64,000 nt of DNA, from NCBI GenBank assembly GCA_003439945.1, contig QVRM01001764.1:150001-214000 (forward strand). The letters are read 5' to 3'. The position numbers were made by a program, and so were the translations under genes. This document shows, one piece after another, positions 60,641 to 64,000 of this stretch. The notes below the pieces were generated by a model that was not told the origin of the DNA, searched no databases, and saw only the letters and a program-made list of their open reading frames with translations. The DNA comes from Dermanyssus gallinae. Lineage: Eukaryota; Arthropoda; Arachnida; Mesostigmata; Dermanyssidae. Position 1 is the stretch's first letter. Each line of letters opens with the position of its first letter.

Positions 60641-61700
60641 TACGCGCGGTTAGACCGCAATAATGGCCGACTTACCCAGTCGTTGTCATGTTTGCTGTTT
60701 CGCCTGATTAAAATGTTTAGTTCCTCGTTAACGGGAGTCATCGTCCACTCGTCAAAATAGTAGTTAGCCGATGTTGCGAATGGTAATGGTAGCTAGAGAT
60801 AGACGGCCACAGAGACTATTATTGTGTATGGTCAGTCAAATTCGATCAAAAATTGCCAAATTAAAGGGTCTCGTTGTCAACGTAGAGCATATCGGCCACC
60901 GCCGTGGATGCTACTGTTGTTACAGCTGCTGCTGGTGTGTCTTGGTGTCAAGAGAGCCAGCCTGTTTATTACAAGCGCACGTAGCCAAGCCGTGACCACT
61001 GGAGCAATTGTTGTTGTTGTTGTTATCGTTATCGTTATGGTAAAACGAGCGGAGTCGTATTAGCGGGGTTTCGAGACAATTGCAGTAGGAAGAAACATGG
61101 GTTTAGTGGATTTGCGAATCCCTCTCACCGATCGCTGCTAGCGACGCATGCATATGCTGGGGGTACAGGGAGGATTTGGCAGTTTTCCCTGGTATATCGG
61201 CGTGTAAACTTTCTTCTCCGCACCTCTCAACCATATGCGAGGTCATTTCACTCGCCCGTGCTACCTCTAGGGTGGAGACCTTGTTTTTTGACAAACAAGA
61301 CGACGTCGAGAGCCAGAGGAAGAAAAATAATCATCGTCTATAGCGTCCGCCAGCCCATTTCCGTGACCGGTCTAAGTGGGCAAAGAAATCTCATTACATA
61401 CCACCATACATATGAAATAGGTCATCAGTAAGTGCAACTCTCGAGACTGCTCGTTTGCTAAGTGGGCATCACCAAAACAGCGAGCACAAATGCGCACAAA
61501 CATTGTTTGCAAAGACATTTTCGTTACTTGCTACTGAGAGCAAACCGTTTTAATGGAAAATGTAAGCCATAAGTGACAGAAGTAAGTTACATCTATAGTC
61601 ATATATAGCTTAAAGGCTTAACGAGTGTTAATACGCCATTTAGTGTGTCCAGCATAGGAAAGTGCCTTGTATAGGCTGGCTGCTCGGCCGTCACCTCATT
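60641..61700. other. No supported gene
   Basis: Only short frames. A GTT/ATC triplet run lies near 61010-61035. I recognise nothing else. Confidence 0.4.
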
Positions 61701-62895
61701 TACGGCTAGGATCAAGGGGAGCAGCCCCGTGTTCACCAAAGGCAAGACTGACCGCGAGCTGGCAAAACACGGAGTTACCCAAGCGCGTCGAAGTTCGTCC
61801 TTAGACAGGAGGGTGCCGCTGTCGAAAGTAACCCTTAACTGTTCTCTCCAGCTCCTGGCGTTCGTCTTTCGCCGCCATAGACCTCACCCGGTTATCCTGA
61901 AGTCGTGTCAAGCAAGGATCTGTCAAATGTGCTTGAAATAAGAACACCTGGCTGACAAGCGTCTGGGAAAAAGCTCTGCAAGGATTTCGGAGGCCCGTTG
62001 ATAATACAGCTGATTCCTGTTGTACCGTTCCAAAGTTCGTAAGCTGTCAGGGACCTCACTGTGCGGGATCCCTGGCTTCGGGGTGCGACTGGCTTACCTG
62101 CGCCTAGAGAGTAGAATATGCTGCAGGGTCGCATGCTCCAGCAGGTCAGAGCGGATTACCCTGAGGCGGTCATTGGTGAAGCTGTACATTGTCCCCCGGC
62201 TTCCGTCCAAGAGGGCCTGTCGTCCGCAGTGCCCTACCTACGCTGCCGTCGTTAGGTCCGGGCAATCGGACCTAAACAGGACCTCCTACCCAACTCGGGG
62301 ACTTTTGTTTACACGAAGAATCTTGCGTCGATACATAACGACCAGGCACGGCGGGGTTACCCATAACATTGACGACGAGTCACAGCCCTCAAACTTTCCG
62401 TTTACCGCGGATGGGTTAGTCAGCGTAAGTCAAGATTTCACTCGCCGCTGGCGGCTGATCCGCAGCTTGGCGAAGTCAGTACGTACACCAGTAGCCGAAG
62501 AGTTCACTGAGGTCCTGTGCACAGTCGCAGAGAACATCGACGACACAGCCTGGCTTTCCCTGTTCTCCTTCGCGCCCGTTGTCTTCCGCGTCCCCGATAG
62601 CAGGCGGAGGCGCCTCCACTTCTGTCTCGGCCGAGCCCTCCTTACGTGCCCTTGCCATCAACCACATCAGCCAACCACGTCCGGTCTATTATAAAAACGT
62701 TTTCCCGAAGCTCAGCTGCAGGCCTTGATTTTATCAGACCACGACTCTTACAAGACTTGGTGTCACTAGCCCTAGAGGCTGCCGCCGACTGGCTTGCGGC
62801 TGCGCTGGCCAAAGTCGTTGATCCTCTTCGCTAGGGCTTGCCTCTCTCGTCTCTCAAGAAGAAAGATGGCTGCGTGAGGCCCATTGCATGCTCCC
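61700..62895 (+). pseudogene. LINE reverse-transcriptase fragment
   Basis: 62650-62890 reads IIKTFSRSSAAGLDFIRPRL, LQDLVSLALEAAADWLAAAL and KVVDPLR, then after a stop LPLSSLKKKDGCVRPIAC. The SAAGxDxxRPxxLxDLV and LxKKDGxxRPIA patterns are the N-terminal part of a LINE reverse transcriptase domain. Upstream to 61700 the sequence is GC-richer and may be ORF1 or linker, but I could not align it. The fragment stops exactly where MITE copy C begins. Clade unassigned. Confidence 0.6.
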
Positions 62896-63280
62896 CCTTC
62901 AGTAGGTGCAAAATTTGCATCGAAATACGTAAGTATGTATGATTGGGGCTCCGGCAATGGCAGATTTTGTGAAGATATGTCAGGATAAAGAGCTTGACAC
63001 AACCTTTTTGATAATTTCGCTCTTACTCCAAAAGAAGACATTTCCGCGCCCTTATTCCATTGGAAAATTGTTTCATCTGTTAAATTCCATTGCACGTTAG
63101 CTCAAAGCAGCCCAAATGTTGTACTGAGGATAATTATTGTGAAATCAATTTTTTGCAATTCTTATAATTTGGCTTTCACTATTAATTACCCGTTTTTTGG
63201 AAGACATTTCCACCCCTAGTCCCATCGCCGAGCTTTACTAGGCCCAAGAGTTTATTGGACAAATTCAGGAAACCTCTGTA
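62896..63280 (-). mobile_element. MITE family copy C (rearranged)
   Basis: It contains both arms found in copy B (GGAAGACATTTCCACCCCTA and AAAGAAGACATTTCCGCGCC), an internal part, and the end TTTATTGGACAAATTCAGGA just before a TA array (63281-63303). The order of parts differs from copy B and the first end is missing, so it is truncated or rearranged. Confidence 0.7.
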
Positions 63281-63303
63281 CATATATATATATATATATA
63301 TAT

Positions 63304-64000
63304 CAAATTAAAAAACATTTCAAAGAACTTCTCCAATTTTAATCTACACCCGAGGCGTAACAATTAAATGGAATAGTCAATCATGTAGGAGGACATCAAA
63401 TTGTTTCGGTTAGCGCTTCCGGTAACAATATACGAAATCGAAAATCGAGGAGCTGAGTTTCGCCGAGAAGGAAAGTTAGAAGATCCCGATTTAATAGATA
63501 CTGGGATCCTGTGCTTAATATTGGCTTTTACGTGACATAGATTACACCATACAATATACAGTTCAAATCACTTCCAGCCAAATCCAACAGACTACAAGTA
63601 GAGATGGCAAACGTAAATCTCTGATAATGTAGTTGTAGCAGCTCACCTCTTTGACATTTGAACAAGCCATTTCAGTTAAAGTTTAATCTATTTGTTTTAT
63701 GTTAGTCATAGATGAGTGTCGCTGCACATTTGTGGCCTCATTTGCACCAAATATCATCATTGAACATGTCGGTCAGCGCTAGCTATCTGGGTGTTGGGTC
63801 GAAGACATTTTCCGGAGATGCATATTCTATATATGTCCAAGATTAAAAACCAGTGCCGTTTTCGAGATTTAATAAGCATGTGTAATGCAATGTAATTTAC
63901 AATACCAAAATGTGGTGTAATGAAAAATAATAATTTATAATATATTTTTCTCATAATAAAAATCCTAATCCATCCCCAGTTAGACAATCTAATCTCTAAT
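63304..64000. other. No supported feature at the window end
   Basis: AT-rich DNA with short frames only; nothing recognised. Confidence 0.5.

Noticed and set aside
1..64000. CRISPR arrays, operons, phage or bacterial systems
   Set aside because: Intron-bearing animal genes and eukaryotic transposons occur throughout. The tandem repeats lack the repeat-spacer pattern of CRISPR.

Overview
The window is nuclear DNA of an invertebrate animal, most likely an arthropod. Genes are split by GT-AG introns. Exons are GC-rich at third codon positions, while introns and intergenic DNA are AT-rich and full of TA microsatellites and decayed transposons. The gene content (a Shifted/WIF1-like ligand modulator, an Erect-wing/NRF1-like factor) fits arthropods. 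PrimPol, which Drosophila and Caenorhabditis lack, argues against a higher fly or a nematode. The small-genome style (seven genes in 64 kb, moderate introns) and the tRNA-derived SINE would suit a mite or other chelicerate, but that is a guess. I saw no prokaryotic or viral gene.  Layout. 1-2.7 kb: CAA-rich, non-coding in appearance, with a perfect hairpin, probably the 5' region of the first gene. 2.7-13.7 kb (+): a six-exon WIF1/Shifted gene. Its fourth intron contains a complete three-exon COQ7 gene on the opposite strand (9.3-11.0 kb), and COQ7 intron 1 carries a tRNA-derived SINE. A dead mariner copy lies in the same WIF1 intron. 14.4-15.4 kb (-): single-exon NDUFAF1 (CIA30). 15.4-30 kb: no confident gene. 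It holds minisatellites, a 5.5 kb block of CAA/TTG trinucleotide DNA, TA arrays and dispersed repeat fragments. 30.8-34.3 kb (+): four-exon NRF1/erect wing with a long glutamine tract. 34.3-42.2 kb: no confident gene, but an R1-like LINE tail and a coiled-coil ORF of unknown status. 42.3-44.1 kb (+): two-exon PrimPol. 48.2-56.0 kb (-): seven-exon ER alpha-1,2-mannosidase (MAN1B1, GH47). 57.8-58.9 kb (+): single-exon beta-1,3-galactosyltransferase-like GT31 enzyme, head-to-head with the mannosidase. 58.9-64 kb: a second dead mariner, a LINE reverse-transcriptase fragment and a MITE copy.  How the genes relate. Four of the seven concern mitochondria: COQ7 (ubiquinone synthesis), NDUFAF1 (complex I assembly), NRF1/EWG (whose vertebrate ortholog controls nuclear respiratory genes) and PrimPol (nuclear and mitochondrial primase-polymerase). 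The other two enzymes act on glycans in the secretory pathway, and WIF1/Shifted is secreted. Nothing in the sequence shows that this grouping is functional.  Mobile DNA is mostly old and broken: two mariner relics, three MITE copies of one family sitting beside TA arrays, three copies of a short TATA-plus-AATAAA module that resembles part of an LTR, three SINE copies and at least four LINE fragments. All splice junctions below were read by eye from GT-AG sites, reading phase and protein similarity.
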